Origin: Lichina pygmaea | Lineage: Eukaryota > Ascomycota > Lichinomycetes > Lichinales > Lichinaceae | DNA length: 64,000 nucleotides | Assembly: GCA_963422465.1 (NCBI GenBank) | Contig: OY730171.1 | Coordinates: 310,001 to 374,000, forward strand | Direction of reading: 5' to 3' | In this document: piece by piece, positions 43,559 through 54,236 of the stretch | How positions within the stretch are numbered: position 1 is the first letter of the stretch | How the letters are laid out: every line of letters begins with the position of its first letter | Position numbers and translations under genes: made by a program | Notes under the pieces: generated by a model | The model's database searches: none | Seen by the model: the letters and a program-made list of their open reading frames with translations, nothing else | Told to the model about the DNA's origin: nothing

Positions 43559-46354
43559 ATGGAAGACAAGAAGGAACAGGGCAGGAAGGTCCTGCTCCGG
43601 GGCCCAGAGAACTATGAAGACTGGGCACAAGTTATCAGGATGCGGCTATTGGCCGCAAGAGTCTGGCACACCGTCCTTGTAGAGCCAGAAGAGTCAGAGA
43701 TGAAGCCTGCCCAAACGTCAGCAACAGGATCCAAAGGTCAACGGATCGAGGCCACAAAGGAGTGGCAGGATAGCAAGGCAGAAGAAGGAAAGGCAGCAGA
43801 CATCATACTGTCGTCAATTAGTGAAGAGCAGCAAAAACACGTCAGACGGATCGAGCACCCCTACCACATCTGGAAGACCCTGAAAGGGATCCACGAACGG
43901 CCGAACAACGAGAAGCTGCACAACGCGATGGTACAGCTGTTTTCGAAGGACCTCGGCCGAACGATCGAAGAGAGAGGGTCGAGGATCCGTGTGCTCAATG
44001 CTGAAATAGAGAGCTACGACTCGACGCTGAAACTGCCGGAAAAGACATTAGTGATCCTGCTCCTAGAGTCGTTGACGCCAGAATACGACACCATGAAGAA
44101 GATCCTCATAACGACGGATCAGATCGACGAACTGGACAAGGTCCTGCAGAAGTTAGCAGGAGAAGAGGCACGGATCGTCAAGGGAGAAGCGGAGCAGGCA
44201 CTGGCTGTCCGTAAAGAGGGCAAAGGACGGAGCAAGGGCCGACGAGACGGAAAGGACATGAAGTGCTTCCGGTGTGACCGGACAGGGCACAGGAAGTCTG
44301 AATGTTTCGCGACACGGTCAGCAGACGGAACCCCATTGGAGGACGAACCCCCGGTGAAACCCAGGAAGAGAGGGGAGAAGGCAAGAGCGGCAACGTACCG
44401 GGAGGATGAGGAAGGAGAGAAGACCTACCTCACTTGCCTTGTACCGGAGCTGGTGATCGGGGAACCACGGACGAGCGATTGGATCGTTGACAGCGGTGCG
44501 ACCCGACACATGAGCTGGGATCTCGGACTATTCGTTGAGTTGAAACCCATGGGAGGCCACCTGTCAGTAGCCAACGGAGACAGGCTTGCGATCAAAGGTG
44601 TAGGAACTGTACGGACCCGGTTCAACCAGCAGAGCGGTGTTGCGACAGTCACAGGAGTGCTGTACGTACCTAGATTGACTGCCAACTTGATGTCAGTTTC
44701 AGATCTGGACAAGAAGGGGTTCGAGACAACAACAAAGAATGGGGAGATGGCCATAATAAAGAATGGCAGAGGAAGGGTAACGGCCAGAAGAGAAAAGGGC
44801 ACGTACCACTTGAAGGCAAATGGCGAGGTAGTCCTCGCGACGGGACAGGAGAGCCCGACCGGCGGGGCAGGACAGGAGAGTCCTGCAGACGCGAAGAAGA
44901 AGACCTGGCACCGGAGGCTAGGGCATGCAAGCAAGGCTGTCATGAAGAGGGCAGCACTCACCGGCAAACTCGAAGGGTTCGAGTACGATGAGGAGGAAGT
45001 CGAGAACTGTGAGGACTGCATATTAGCCAAAATGCAGAAGACTCTCCGGAAGAAGGCTGAAGCAACAACGACAAGAAAGCTCGAACTGGTGCACACCGAT
45101 GTGTGCGGACCTCTGCAAGATGAAGGGTACGACGGATCACGGTACCTGCTGACGATGATTGATGACTGGACCCGGATGACGTGGGTGTATCCCATGAAGC
45201 TCAGGAGTGAGCTACCCGTCGCTTTTGGCAGCTGGAAAGCCATGGTGGAACGGGAATCCGGCGAGAAGCTGTGCAGGATACGGTGTGACAACGCCAAAGA
45301 ATACATCAGTCAGTACTTGAAGCGTCTGAAGCCAGAGGGAGTAAGAGAAGAACCCACCGTGCCGTACAACCCACAGCAAAACGGGGTTGCCGAGCGGTAT
45401 AACCGAACGATTATCGGTCGGGTGAAAGCGATGTTGGCGGACGCGGAGCTGCCGATGCAGCTGTGGCCCGTAGCAGCCCAGACGTCAGCGTACCTGGACA
45501 ACAAGCTGCCACACGGGGACAGGAAGGACTTGCCGGAAGGAGAATGGACGGGACGGACCGTCAACGCAGGCCATCTGAGAGCCTTTGGGTGTGTCGCATA
45601 CGTGCATATACCGAAGGAGAAGAGGAAGAAGTTAGATCAACTGGCCTGGAAAGGAGTAATGGTGGGGTACCGGGGTAATCACATTTACCTGGTATGGAAC
45701 CCGGAGACGAAGAAGATTGCGGCTGCAGCGTCCGTACGATTCATGGAAGAGATCGTGGGACAACGAGCGCAGGTGCGACCTAAGGAGAAGGTCAGCATTG
45801 AGGGGGGGTGGCCACGGGTCACCTCAGGGCCCGAGCACAGCATTGAGGGGGGGTGGCCACAGGTCACCTCAGTGCCCGAGCAAAGGAGAGAGAGACAGGT
45901 GCAAGGCGTACCTGATCGGTCGGACGAACCGGACGAAGAAGACAGTGACGAAGAGTCAGTAAGATACGACGCGGAAGGGACGGAAGACTCACCTTGGCAG
46001 CCCCGACAAGGAGTGGCTGAAGGACCAGCTGAAGCACCTGAGGAAGGAGCTCAGGAGTCGAACGAGTCCGAAGGAAGAGGTCGTGTGGAGCCTGAAAGAG
46101 GTCCACAAGAGAACAGGGCCACAGGCAAGGCCACGAAGGAAGGGTCCGAAAGGGCACAGGAAACAGAGCCAGCGAGGCGGAGTACGCGGATCCGCAAGGC
46201 AACAGGGAAGGCAAAGGAAGGTGCCTTCGCAACAGAAGAATCGGTGTCCGTACCGACGATTCCGAGGTCGGATACGTGCCTTCTGCGGAAATGCTCGCGG
46301 ACGAGCCACTCAGCATTCAGGCACGGAAGGAGAAGCTGCAGGGACTTGGTCTGA
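43559..46354 (+). CDS. Copia gag-protease-integrase polyprotein, truncated before reverse transcriptase
   Basis: A single 931-codon ORF. Residues 1-220 are copia-type gag. A zinc knuckle (CFRCDRTGHRKSEC) is at 236-249. The aspartic protease motif VDSGATRHMS is at 310-319. A GAG-pre-integrase zinc module (H451, H456, C484, C487) and the integrase core follow, with Asp513 (HTDVCGPL), Asp577 (RCDNAKEY) and Glu612 (QNGVAERYN). Two near-identical copies of SIEGGWP-VTS-PE lie near residues 755-790, followed by an acidic spacer. The frame then runs past a deletion junction near 46260 and ends in ~30 unrelated residues. Gag, protease and integrase all look intact, so the product could act on other elements. 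Confidence 0.9.
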   Translation: MEDKKEQGRKVLLRGPENYEDWAQVIRMRLLAARVWHTVLVEPEESEMKPAQTSATGSKGQRIEATKEWQDSKAEEGKAADIILSSISEEQQKHVRRIEHPYHIWKTLKGIHERPNNEKLHNAMVQLFSKDLGRTIEERGSRIRVLNAEIESYDSTLKLPEKTLVILLLESLTPEYDTMKKILITTDQIDELDKVLQKLAGEEARIVKGEAEQALAVRKEGKGRSKGRRDGKDMKCFRCDRTGHRKSECFATRSADGTPLEDEPPVKPRKRGEKARAATYREDEEGEKTYLTCLVPELVIGEPRTSDWIVDSGATRHMSWDLGLFVELKPMGGHLSVANGDRLAIKGVGTVRTRFNQQSGVATVTGVLYVPRLTANLMSVSDLDKKGFETTTKNGEMAIIKNGRGRVTARREKGTYHLKANGEVVLATGQESPTGGAGQESPADAKKKTWHRRLGHASKAVMKRAALTGKLEGFEYDEEEVENCEDCILAKMQKTLRKKAEATTTRKLELVHTDVCGPLQDEGYDGSRYLLTMIDDWTRMTWVYPMKLRSELPVAFGSWKAMVERESGEKLCRIRCDNAKEYISQYLKRLKPEGVREEPTVPYNPQQNGVAERYNRTIIGRVKAMLADAELPMQLWPVAAQTSAYLDNKLPHGDRKDLPEGEWTGRTVNAGHLRAFGCVAYVHIPKEKRKKLDQLAWKGVMVGYRGNHIYLVWNPETKKIAAAASVRFMEEIVGQRAQVRPKEKVSIEGGWPRVTSGPEHSIEGGWPQVTSVPEQRRERQVQGVPDRSDEPDEEDSDEESVRYDAEGTEDSPWQPRQGVAEGPAEAPEEGAQESNESEGRGRVEPERGPQENRATGKATKEGSERAQETEPARRSTRIRKATGKAKEGAFATEESVSVPTIPRSDTCLLRKCSRTSHSAFRHGRRSCRDLV

Positions 46355-46362
46355 CACAGTAG
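46261..46362 (+). pseudogene. C-terminal remnant of copia RNase H
   Basis: In a frame shifted from the main ORF, 46261-46362 reads EVGYVPSAEMLADEPLSIQA and ends LQGLGLTQ-stop. This matches the end of copia RNase H (AEMLAD...L...LGL). It marks the right side of the internal deletion that removed reverse transcriptase. Confidence 0.7.
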
Positions 46363-46476
46363 ACGAGATGTCAGCTAACGGAAGCAGCAGAGGACGGTGG
46401 GCCTACATACTCACCTTGGAGAGCTAAATTGCAAAGTGGAGGTGCAGCTCGAGTGGAGGTGCAGCTCGAGGGGGGG

Positions 46477-46668
46477 TGTTGAAGTTGGGCGATCTGCAAC
46501 GTCATACCACGTGACTTACAGAAGGGCGCTAACCCTAGATTGGGAAGAAGGGTTTTCTCATTTTTCATTGTAGACGAATGTCTTAGTACATCCTATTGAA
46601 TACAAGATCCTATTGTCTTCCAAGTGCCTCGTCATTCCGAAGTGTCACCGACACCGATTATTCCAACA
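46477..46668 (+). repeat. 3' LTR of the RT-less copia element
   Basis: 192 bp. Differs from the 5' LTR at about three positions, all C/T transitions. Confidence 0.95.
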
Positions 46669-46673
46669 CGGCT

Positions 46674-47007
46674 CTACCTTGTAGGGCTGCATCACGTGCC
46701 CTTACCGGTAGGGCTTAGCCCGCAGAGCCGCAACCCGCGCTGCCACCCTTTAGCTAGCTACTGTATAAGGCCCGCAGGCTAGCTAGCTTAGTCAGTCGAT
46801 ATGACTTAGTCAGGCAGAGCCATACGGTATAGCTCTGAGCCCTCGCGGGCCTTAATGAGACAGACTTCTCCTCTTCTTGATAGGCCGTTGCCATAGTAGT
46901 TGTGCCACAATCTTCTAGCTAAACAAAAAGCCAATACTACAGCGTCACCAGCATTACGAGATCTCTGCAGTCTCCGGTGCCCGACACTCCTGGGAGCGAT
47001 CCCAACA
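46674..47007 (+). repeat. LTR into which the copia element inserted
   Basis: Removing the copia element and one CGGCT joins TGTTGCGGCT (43195-43204) to this stretch, giving an LTR-like sequence that ends GATCCCAACA near 47007. A G-rich purine tract (about 43183-43193) precedes the TG start. Its 46854-46915 part matches 33139-33185 plus 40290-40302, so the two LTRs belong to related families. The right boundary is approximate. Confidence 0.6.
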
Positions 47008-47027
47008 ACAACTATAACTGAGTAGAT

Positions 47028-47180
47028 TATTTTTTATTTTTTCTATTTGATCCTTACACTGATAGTAGCTTTACAGCCATGCAGATCTTCTAGCCAGTAG
47101 TGAGATCTTTCAGAAACCTTCAAAGAAATAAAATCTGAAAGTAGAAAGTGACTAGAAAGTGTGACAGATGGAGTTTTTGA
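47028..47180 (+). repeat. Dispersed repeat, copy 2
   Basis: Diverged copy of 15159-15310 in the same orientation, sharing TTACACTGATAGTAGCTTTA, AGCCATGCAGATCTTCTAGC and GTGACTAGA. Confidence 0.8.
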
Positions 47181-47511
47181 AGAAATCTACTACCATTCAT
47201 GAAAAGTCCTGCTCTTATCAATGCAAATGTACAAAGGTACTGCTCCCGCGGTGACTACATGCGAGCTTGACGGTGCCACTGCAATACCTTGGCCATACTG
47301 TAGTGTAGAGCAGCACCTATCGACGCAGTCGCCGCAAAAATCTACGAGTCGTACGTCCGTAGAAGACGCAACGGCTCCGATGACGATGCGGTACAGTACC
47401 GTACCGTACGGTGCGGTAACACTTCACGATCCAGCGAGGGTGGAACGAAAGACAATTCTTCTCGTGTTCAACGTTAAGTGCTTATCGTTACAGACACTAC
47501 CGGTTTTTCTT
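47181..47511. other. Short intergenic stretch
   Basis: No gene is visible. A GTACCGTACCGTACGG cluster lies at 47391-47415. Confidence 0.5.
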
Positions 47512-48554
47512 TTAAGGATGGATAGGTCTTGGTATCCGGAACCCTGTGTCGGCCGGAGATAGAGCACCGGCCGGGTTCCGCGGCCCGCTGATGAGACTCT
47601 GTATTCCCGACTTGAAACTGTCTTCGAGGCCGTCTTTGAGGCGCCCTCCGAGTTCCATTACGGATTGCGGTAGCTCTTTTAGCCGGTGCGGCGGCCTGGT
47701 CAGCCATTGCTTGAACAGAGCGGACTCGCGTTCGACGATCTCGTCCTGGGTGGCGTCGTCGTAGCTGAGCGGCTTGTCGAGATTGGGTGCCTAGACGTGA
47801 TGCGATGCCGATCAGTCTTGGCGGATCACCTTCCTCCGATCGATGTGCCAACGGTGATTGATGGAATGAGGAGGACGCCGAAGATGCGCTGCAGAGGGGA
47901 ACTACGAACCTCGGGGCTGTCCTGATTGTTCTTCGTCACTCGCTGTTTCCTCTGGCGACGACGCTGATAGAACGACCCGTCCGGGAGGCTGGGCAACGGA
48001 CGTTTGGAGTCGGCATATTCCCAGTCACGCCCGTCACAGGACTTTCGGCGATTCGCATCTGCCTCTCGCCAGGCGGAGACGATCTCGTCCGCTGACGTAT
48101 CCGACGGCATTTCAGCGCGTCCAACATTTACTTGCCATGACTTGAATTCGATGTACTCGGCCATATGGGGATGCAACTGTTCGTTGCAAATCGCCATGCA
48201 ATCCGACGGCTTGCGGTCTCCATAAAAGCCCTAGTACCCATCGAGCATCACCTTCAGCTTGAGCTGCTGGAAAAAAGCATACGTGATTTGAATGCAAGGG
48301 TGTGGGACGGGCGTCCATACCCTCAATATCCGTCGCACCGCAAATGCTTCCGAGTTCATATGCTCGTCCCAGTATCTCGCGTTTGGGTTCCCACATAACT
48401 CCAAGCATGTGGTGCACCACTTCTGGCGCATTCTCGAGACAGAGTCCTTTGCATCATCAAGATAATCGCGTTTAAGAGCACTAAAGGGATCTTTGACTGC
48501 CTGGACAAGCACTGCCAGCCCGAATAGTACCAGCTGGAAGCGAATAAATGGCAT
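47512..48554 (-). CDS. Putative secreted Cys-containing protein of unknown function
   Basis: Three exons join cleanly in frame, all at phase 0: 48554-48321, 48230-47910 and 47790-47512, with introns of 90 and 119 bp, giving 277 residues. The N-terminus MPFIRFQLVLFGLAVLVQA is a good signal peptide, with predicted cleavage after the VQA. Cys residues fall in WCTTCLELCG (46-53), SDCMAICNEQ (87-91) and RKSCDGRDW, at least six in all, which is compatible with disulfides. The C-terminal third is basic then helical and has no Cys. I recognise no family. The splice that skips the in-frame TAG near 48232 is needed for the model, and both flanking exons look protein-like. It lies next to the retrotransposon block, a typical setting for fungal secreted effector-like genes, but no function is implied. 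Confidence 0.65.
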
Positions 48555-49909
48555 GAGGTCCGCTGGGCACCAGACGGCAGATCGAGGGTTTCTCTATCCG
48601 ACGATCCCGCGCACCAGGAAGGGATCAGCTGTATGTAGGAGCAACCGAGATCTGCGGCTTTTCGTGGATCAGACATACAGGGGGGAGGGAAGGGAGAAGA
48701 GGGCTCTGATATATGAATGCTCCACACGTATGGAAAGACTTACGTCGACATGCGTCTTCCATGGTTGGAAATCTCGTAGCGAAACAGTTACAGGTGTCGC
48801 AAGGTTTCGTATAATTACCCTCGTACGGTAGTACGATGACAAAGCCGGGAGCCGAGGCCGGTTGTAGATTCTCGAGTTAAGGCTGATCCTGTCGGCGGAG
48901 GCTACATCAGCCCGTTGAAAGATCGATTAGCCTCGGGATCTTCGGGCCCAACATCCGGTTGGCGGGCTTGAAGAACGGAGCTCGCGATGACCGGTCGCAC
49001 TACCTCGTAGTCACGCTAGTCTAACTGCCTTGCGCGGTGTAGGAGAGCCGCTGGTCCGAGAATCTTGACTGGACAACGTCGTCGCGCTCGTGTCGATTCT
49101 CAGACCGACTGTCTGAGAAATTCTGCCTCATAGCCGTGTTCGCGGATGGACCACGTGTCTTGGCGATTTATTGGCGATTTATTGTCGACAGGATGCGAGG
49201 ACTGTCATGGGATTGTTTTGCAGTACGGATCGTTGCTATCCAATACCACCATGAGGTCTATTCTGGCTTCCTGGCTGATCTGCGTAACGTAAAGTGATTC
49301 TACGCTCGTAGGTCGCGGCCTAAAGTCGTCATGCCTTGCATGATCTGACCAGTACGAGCAACAAAAGCGGGGCCTCCTCCGATGAGGCAGAATCGGGTGA
49401 ACACAGCCGCGATTTGAAACCAACGAACGACATCTCCAAACTGAATGGTGACGTGTCTGCTAGGAAGCCATGTTAGCCTACTGGCTAGGTCTTGTGTGTG
49501 AACCCGATTGTCGGCTCACCATCTAGAATCAACTTGAGCTTGATTTCGGCCTCATCCTCAAGGTTTGTGTTGCCTCTCCGATCCACGGATGACGGCCAGA
49601 GTCTGCGGTCACACAGAGCTACTCCGGCGTCCCATTATCCCCAATCGAGATGGAAACTTCAGGCGATTGTGCACCGTCAGTTCTCGCCGCCGCTCCGCTC
49701 GGGTCAGCTCTCTCGCCTTCCGCATCTGACGTCGCATCCCCACTGTCGGCAACATGCTTGCGGGCGATGTTGACGATATAGTTTCCCGTGTCACCTGCTC
49801 CCTCCATATTTGACAGCCGGGCGTTGAAACACTCGGCGTCGCGTAACAGCCTGTGATAGCCCGACGGCGTCAGTCGCTGAAGACTTCCCGAGGAGTGAGG
49901 ATCAACGAC
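48555..49909. other. Gap with possible minor exons
   Basis: No gene is firmly supported. On the minus strand, 49807-49619 (opening MEGAGDTGNYIVNIARKHVA) and 49440-49310 (VTIQFGDVVRWFQIAAVFTR) look mildly protein-like and could be exons of an unrecognised small gene; I could not join them convincingly. Confidence 0.35.
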
Positions 49910-52900
49910 TCAGCGATCAAGGGTCGCTGACCTGTCTTTGCCCTCTTGGCCCTTGAGGGTGACTTCCTGGAAAGCTTGGCCCCACTGCTCCCTGTAGTTT
50001 TGGAATATGGGTTCCATCACCATCCTCAGATCCATCTCCAGCAGATGCTTACGGAGGACCCGATGGAGAGTGATGGTGTCCTTGGTCAACGTCTCCATGT
50101 ATGGACTGACATCTGTGGGCGGAGCAGAGTCGTCGTCCCAGTTGACCTTTCTCATGGCGGCGACGTGCGTTCTGGATCGCCCGCTCATGATCTCGACGAG
50201 CTTTTCTTGGATACCGAGTCGGTGCTCCTGATACAATCGTCTCACCTTGTCGAACTCGAACAGATGTGCCGATGATGAGGTCGGTTGGCGCCGGACGAAC
50301 TCGCGAATGTGGGGGATGAGGGCGGAGATGAAGCTCAACGCTTGAAACGCCAGAGCGAGATGTCTGGTGGTGATGTTCTTGAGCCCTGCACTCTTCGTCG
50401 CACCGGCACCTAGAATGAGCTGGTACGACCGGGAGTTGAAAAGCTTGAGGTAGTCGATGACGACCGGCGTGAGGTCCTCGTTCTTGCTGGGAGCGACCGA
50501 GATGAAGTTCTCGAACCGCTCGATGCCATGCAGGACCGTAAGAGCCGATTGCGGTAGGATGAATTTCTGCTCGTCGATGACCGCTCGTCGGACTTTGTCC
50601 TTGGATGCCGAAGATGGGTTGGCGGCAGCGGCCGCTCCTTCGGGGCTGACACCGTTCTGTCCGCCGTTGACGGTGCTGTTGGGTGGCCCCGGCACGACAT
50701 CGGCGTGAATATAGCTGCGCTTGAGCCATAGAGGAGGATCGTTCATGCTACTTGAGATGACCCGTTGCAGTACCTCGTTTTCCGCGTCTGGAAAGTCTGT
50801 CGCATCCCACTGATCCGCATCCATAGCCTCCGCAAGAGCCTGCCTCTCCCGGTCGGCCATTCGGGACACAAAGTCCTTGATCTGAGCGTTAACGACGCCC
50901 TTGAGCGCATTCCCTCCGCGACCGGACATAGTCTCGCACTCGTCGGCAAAGCCGCGATTGAGGGTAAAGTACGCCAAAACCCTGACAAGGGACAGCTGAA
51001 GCGTTTGGTCCGTCCGGACCTTCAGGATCTTTGTGATCTGATTGTGAGCGACGTCGACAATCTGACCCAAGACGTTCGACAGGTCAAGATGCGAGGTGTT
51101 ATGCACGGACAGCAACGGCATCGAGGCGTTCCCCGTCGAGTCCGTGGAACCCAAGTATGCCTGCAACGTAGGTACGCCGGGACTCTTTGGCGGCGACGCG
51201 AACCCGGACCCGGGCGCGGACCCAGCGGCCGGACCGTGCTGAACGCTGGTAAGGTCTAAGAGCACCTTCACTTGAACGGCGACTCTCCGGAGCATCTCGG
51301 TTATGCTCGCGTAGATCCCGACGAAGAGTGCTTCCGCCTCGTCGGCGTCGAGAGCCCGTAGATTGCGTGCCAGGATGGACGACTTTTCTTGCTGTGTCCG
51401 TCTTCGGTCACCCGAGATCGAAGAGGACGCAATCGACTGAGTGTCGTCGTCGTCCGAGCTAGGCAGATGATTCCGGATCAGATTTTTCACCTCGCGTAGA
51501 GTGGCGTCGCGGTAAGCAGCCGCTGCAGTCGCGACGTGGCGGCATCGATTCAGCCCCACAAGACACGGGCGAAGCTGCGTTCGTAACGTATCAACAGAGA
51601 CATCACGGTCGACTTGGTCGGACGATTTCCGGCTATGGCCGCCTTGAGACCGTACAGCCAGCGACTCCCAGCCTGCAACGGTCCTCCGAGCCGAGGTGCT
51701 GCGTAGGTGCTGGCGCTGGTCGGAAAGGAGCGCTTCGATGAAGCGAGACTCAAAGGCCCTCCCGATTGAGATCTTCAGAATCCTAAGGTCGTTGGAAATG
51801 CTCTCCGTCGCCTTTACCTGTCTAAGATCAACTAGTTCCAGATCGTCATATGCGGCATCCGGCCTTCCCGCCATCAGGCCCTCAAGCTGGTCCACCTGGT
51901 CCATCGCCGCCGAGTGTTGGCCGCGGTCGATGAGGTCTCGACAGACAGAGGTTCCCTCAACAGCTCGTCTGAGCTGAGACACAGCATGCCCCAGTCTTCT
52001 CATATTCTCCTTCCGCCGTCGTAGCCGAATTATCTTCAGTCCGGTGGCAGCCATATCCCTGTCCAGTTTTCTGAGATCCTCGCGCAGCATCCGTATCCGT
52101 GCTACTGACTCTTCTGCTTCGGCGTACAAGTCTCGGAGGGATCCCAGTGCGGCGAAGAAAGTGGTCGATGCTGTCGAGATGGAGGATATCAAATGCAACT
52201 CGACGGTATCCATATACCACGACAGCTTCTCTTGAAGGATGGCATTCGTTGCCAGCGGTTTCCGCACCGGTAAAGCCGTGGGTATGGCCGAGCCGTTTGC
52301 CTCCACACTTTTCCTCCCCGTTTGCTCTTCAGCTGGCGCACCAACAACGCGCCGAACAACATCAGAACGTTCGCTTACGATGTCAAATGTCCGAGGATTC
52401 TCCAGGCGAAACTCCTCTTCCCTATATACGTCCGGTATCGTGGACAAGGGCGGTAGCTCGTGGCCCGGCTGCTTTCTCAGGGCGCGAGGTGAAGCGGCTC
52501 CGTCGAGAGAAGGGATCTCTGTAGATTGCTGCTCGTGATCTTTTAATGATGGAAGACTTTGGCCTGGAACCCCTTCACTTGTTCTCTGAGAGATGTTCCA
52601 TAAGCGCGCTGCACCGGTCTCGGCCGCAATCGTGTCGTTGGAACGTTTGCGCTGTAAGCCCTCTCTCTTCCGCTCCGCTTTCGCGTCTTGGAAAGCGTCA
52701 TAAAGACTGCCGACCTGTGCAAGATATGGCTTGAAAGCTGCAGATTTCACCTGGCGAATGTTGGTCAGAGTAACAGGGGGGATGTCTTTTGAAGATGGCG
52801 GTTTATGGGCGCTGGAAACTGGAGCTGATGTATGAGGTCGAAGGCCGGTCCTGACAATTGGCGGTTGAAGGAGGGTCGAGATAGCTGCATCGAGCCAGTT

Positions 52901-53175
52901 AGAGATTGGATGCAGGACTCAGTACCAGATTGTGGGATCATACCATTCTGGCTGGGCTGCCAAGGGGCGCCGGACCGAGCATTGTTTGGAGGATTCAACA
53001 TGCCGGCTAATGAGCTTCGAAAACTGTCAACCGACTCACGCCGTTCAGGGCCCTTTCCCTTGACCCCCCTGCTGACAGACTCATTCGACGGTTTGAAGGC
53101 GCCTCTAGTATCTCGTGGGCTAGAGAGCGGTGAGACATGACTGTCCGACGACAGCCGTGACGGCGAGAATGACAT
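49910..53175 (-). CDS. VPS54: Vacuolar protein sorting protein 54 (GARP tether subunit)
   Basis: Two exons join in frame: 53175-52944 and 52884-49910, with a 59-bp intron, giving 1068 residues. Exon 2 opens with ISTLLQPPIVRTGLRPHTSA, followed by SSKDIPPVTLTNI, a stretch I associate with fungal Vps54. The coiled N-terminal domain starts near residue 296 (EKLSWYMDTVELHLISSIST, then FFAALGSLRDLYAEAEESVA). The C-terminal half contains the Vps54-type helical rods, such as DLTPVVIDYLKLFNSRSYQL near residue 890. The first 120 residues and residues ~150-290 are Ser/Pro-rich and poorly conserved. Vps54 is part of the GARP complex (Vps51-54), which tethers endosome-derived vesicles at the trans-Golgi. 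The nearest neighbour, MCM5, is transcribed divergently. Confidence 0.93.
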
Positions 53176-54236
53176 ATCTCAGGTGGTATATGCTTCATGC
53201 AGGTGGAGTGATTGATATTCTAGCACATCAGCTCTCAACTTCGGTCTTCGAATGATCGGCGGAAGAAGCACACACTGATTAGGATTGGCAGGATAGCTTC
53301 AACCTGAGGTATCTACTGTCACCTTGAAGTATCATGGAGGTCTTGAGGAAATACTGTCCGTTAACGTCAAGCGACCACCTACCGACCTCCTAGCGCTAAG
53401 CGGCTGATAATTGATCCGAGCCGGGATACAGCACGTGGCGGTTGTGCCGGTTGTGGCGGTTATGGCCGGGTAAGTGTGGCTTGCGCTAATTACCACAATT
53501 GTACGGAAGCCCGCGACAAAAGTATTCGCAATCCCGCCAAAAAGTGACGAGACTGTAGATCACCGCCCAAACCTGCCCACTGACACCACCCAAATCACTG
53601 ACACCATGGGCAACAAAACCATCAGCATTTTGCAGAAAGTATGTGTATTTGCTCTTCCTAAGGAGGGTGTCCCTGTGAAGTATATCATCAACCTCACAGG
53701 TCTTTCTTCCAGTACTATCCATTGAATTCGTCGACTTGTGTACGGTACAAGTATAGCTACAGTCCTGTCATGAATGCGGTCTTCATGAGGACCCAAGGAT
53801 GTAGTGGTACCAGAAGAAGAAGAGGAGTAGCAGAGTGACAAGAGCTCAGATTAGGAAGATGACTAGTCACAAGACTCAAGACTCAAGAATTCTGGTGGTG
53901 GAGAAAGGGGACAGCAACAATAGCGACGAGGAGGGACAAGAAATGCGGGAGTATCTCACAACTTTTGTTACCCCCATACAAATGATTGGGAATACTTTCG
54001 TCGCGAGCTTCCGTACGGAACGTACGGAGTACTCCGTACGAAGTAGAACCACTTTGCGCGTATTCATCACGTGCCCAAACTCGACGCGTTGGAATCGATC
54101 ACGTCGCGTCTGCCTCCACCGACATCGCCATCTACTGTCGCAAATCACAACCCCTGGAGATTCACGACTCACTTCTTCCTGCGACTATATTGGTCGCATT
54201 GAATCCAACTCAGTTGGCTGCTCAAGCTCACGCATA
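53176..54236. other. Divergent intergenic region between VPS54 and MCM5
   Basis: Both promoters lie here. A short coding-like fragment on the plus strand (53604-53724, NKTISILQKVCVFALPKEGV, then INLTGLSSSTIH) resembles the helix-turn-helix start of a Tc1-type transposase and may be a transposon scrap. A perfect palindrome cluster CGTACGGAGTACTCCGTACG lies at 54018-54040. Confidence 0.5.

Larger units (their letters stand above)
43205..46668 (+). mobile_element. Ty1/copia retrotransposon lacking reverse transcriptase, 3464 bp
   Basis: Two 192-bp LTRs (TGTTGAAG...CCAACA) with about three differences flank the element. The 5-bp target duplication CGGCT is perfect (43200-43204, 46669-46673). The primer-binding site follows the 5' LTR. 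One long ORF encodes gag, protease and integrase. A G-rich polypurine tract (46470-46476) precedes the 3' LTR. Reverse transcriptase and most of RNase H are missing through an internal deletion, yet the ends are those of a properly inserted element. It inserted into the start of an older LTR. Confidence 0.93.

Noticed and set aside
48231-48320. Reading straight through from exon 1 of the secreted-protein gene to the stop in GGGTACTAG.
   Set aside because: Good GTATGG donor and CTAG acceptor at these borders join two protein-like exons in phase; the unspliced tail has no protein character.
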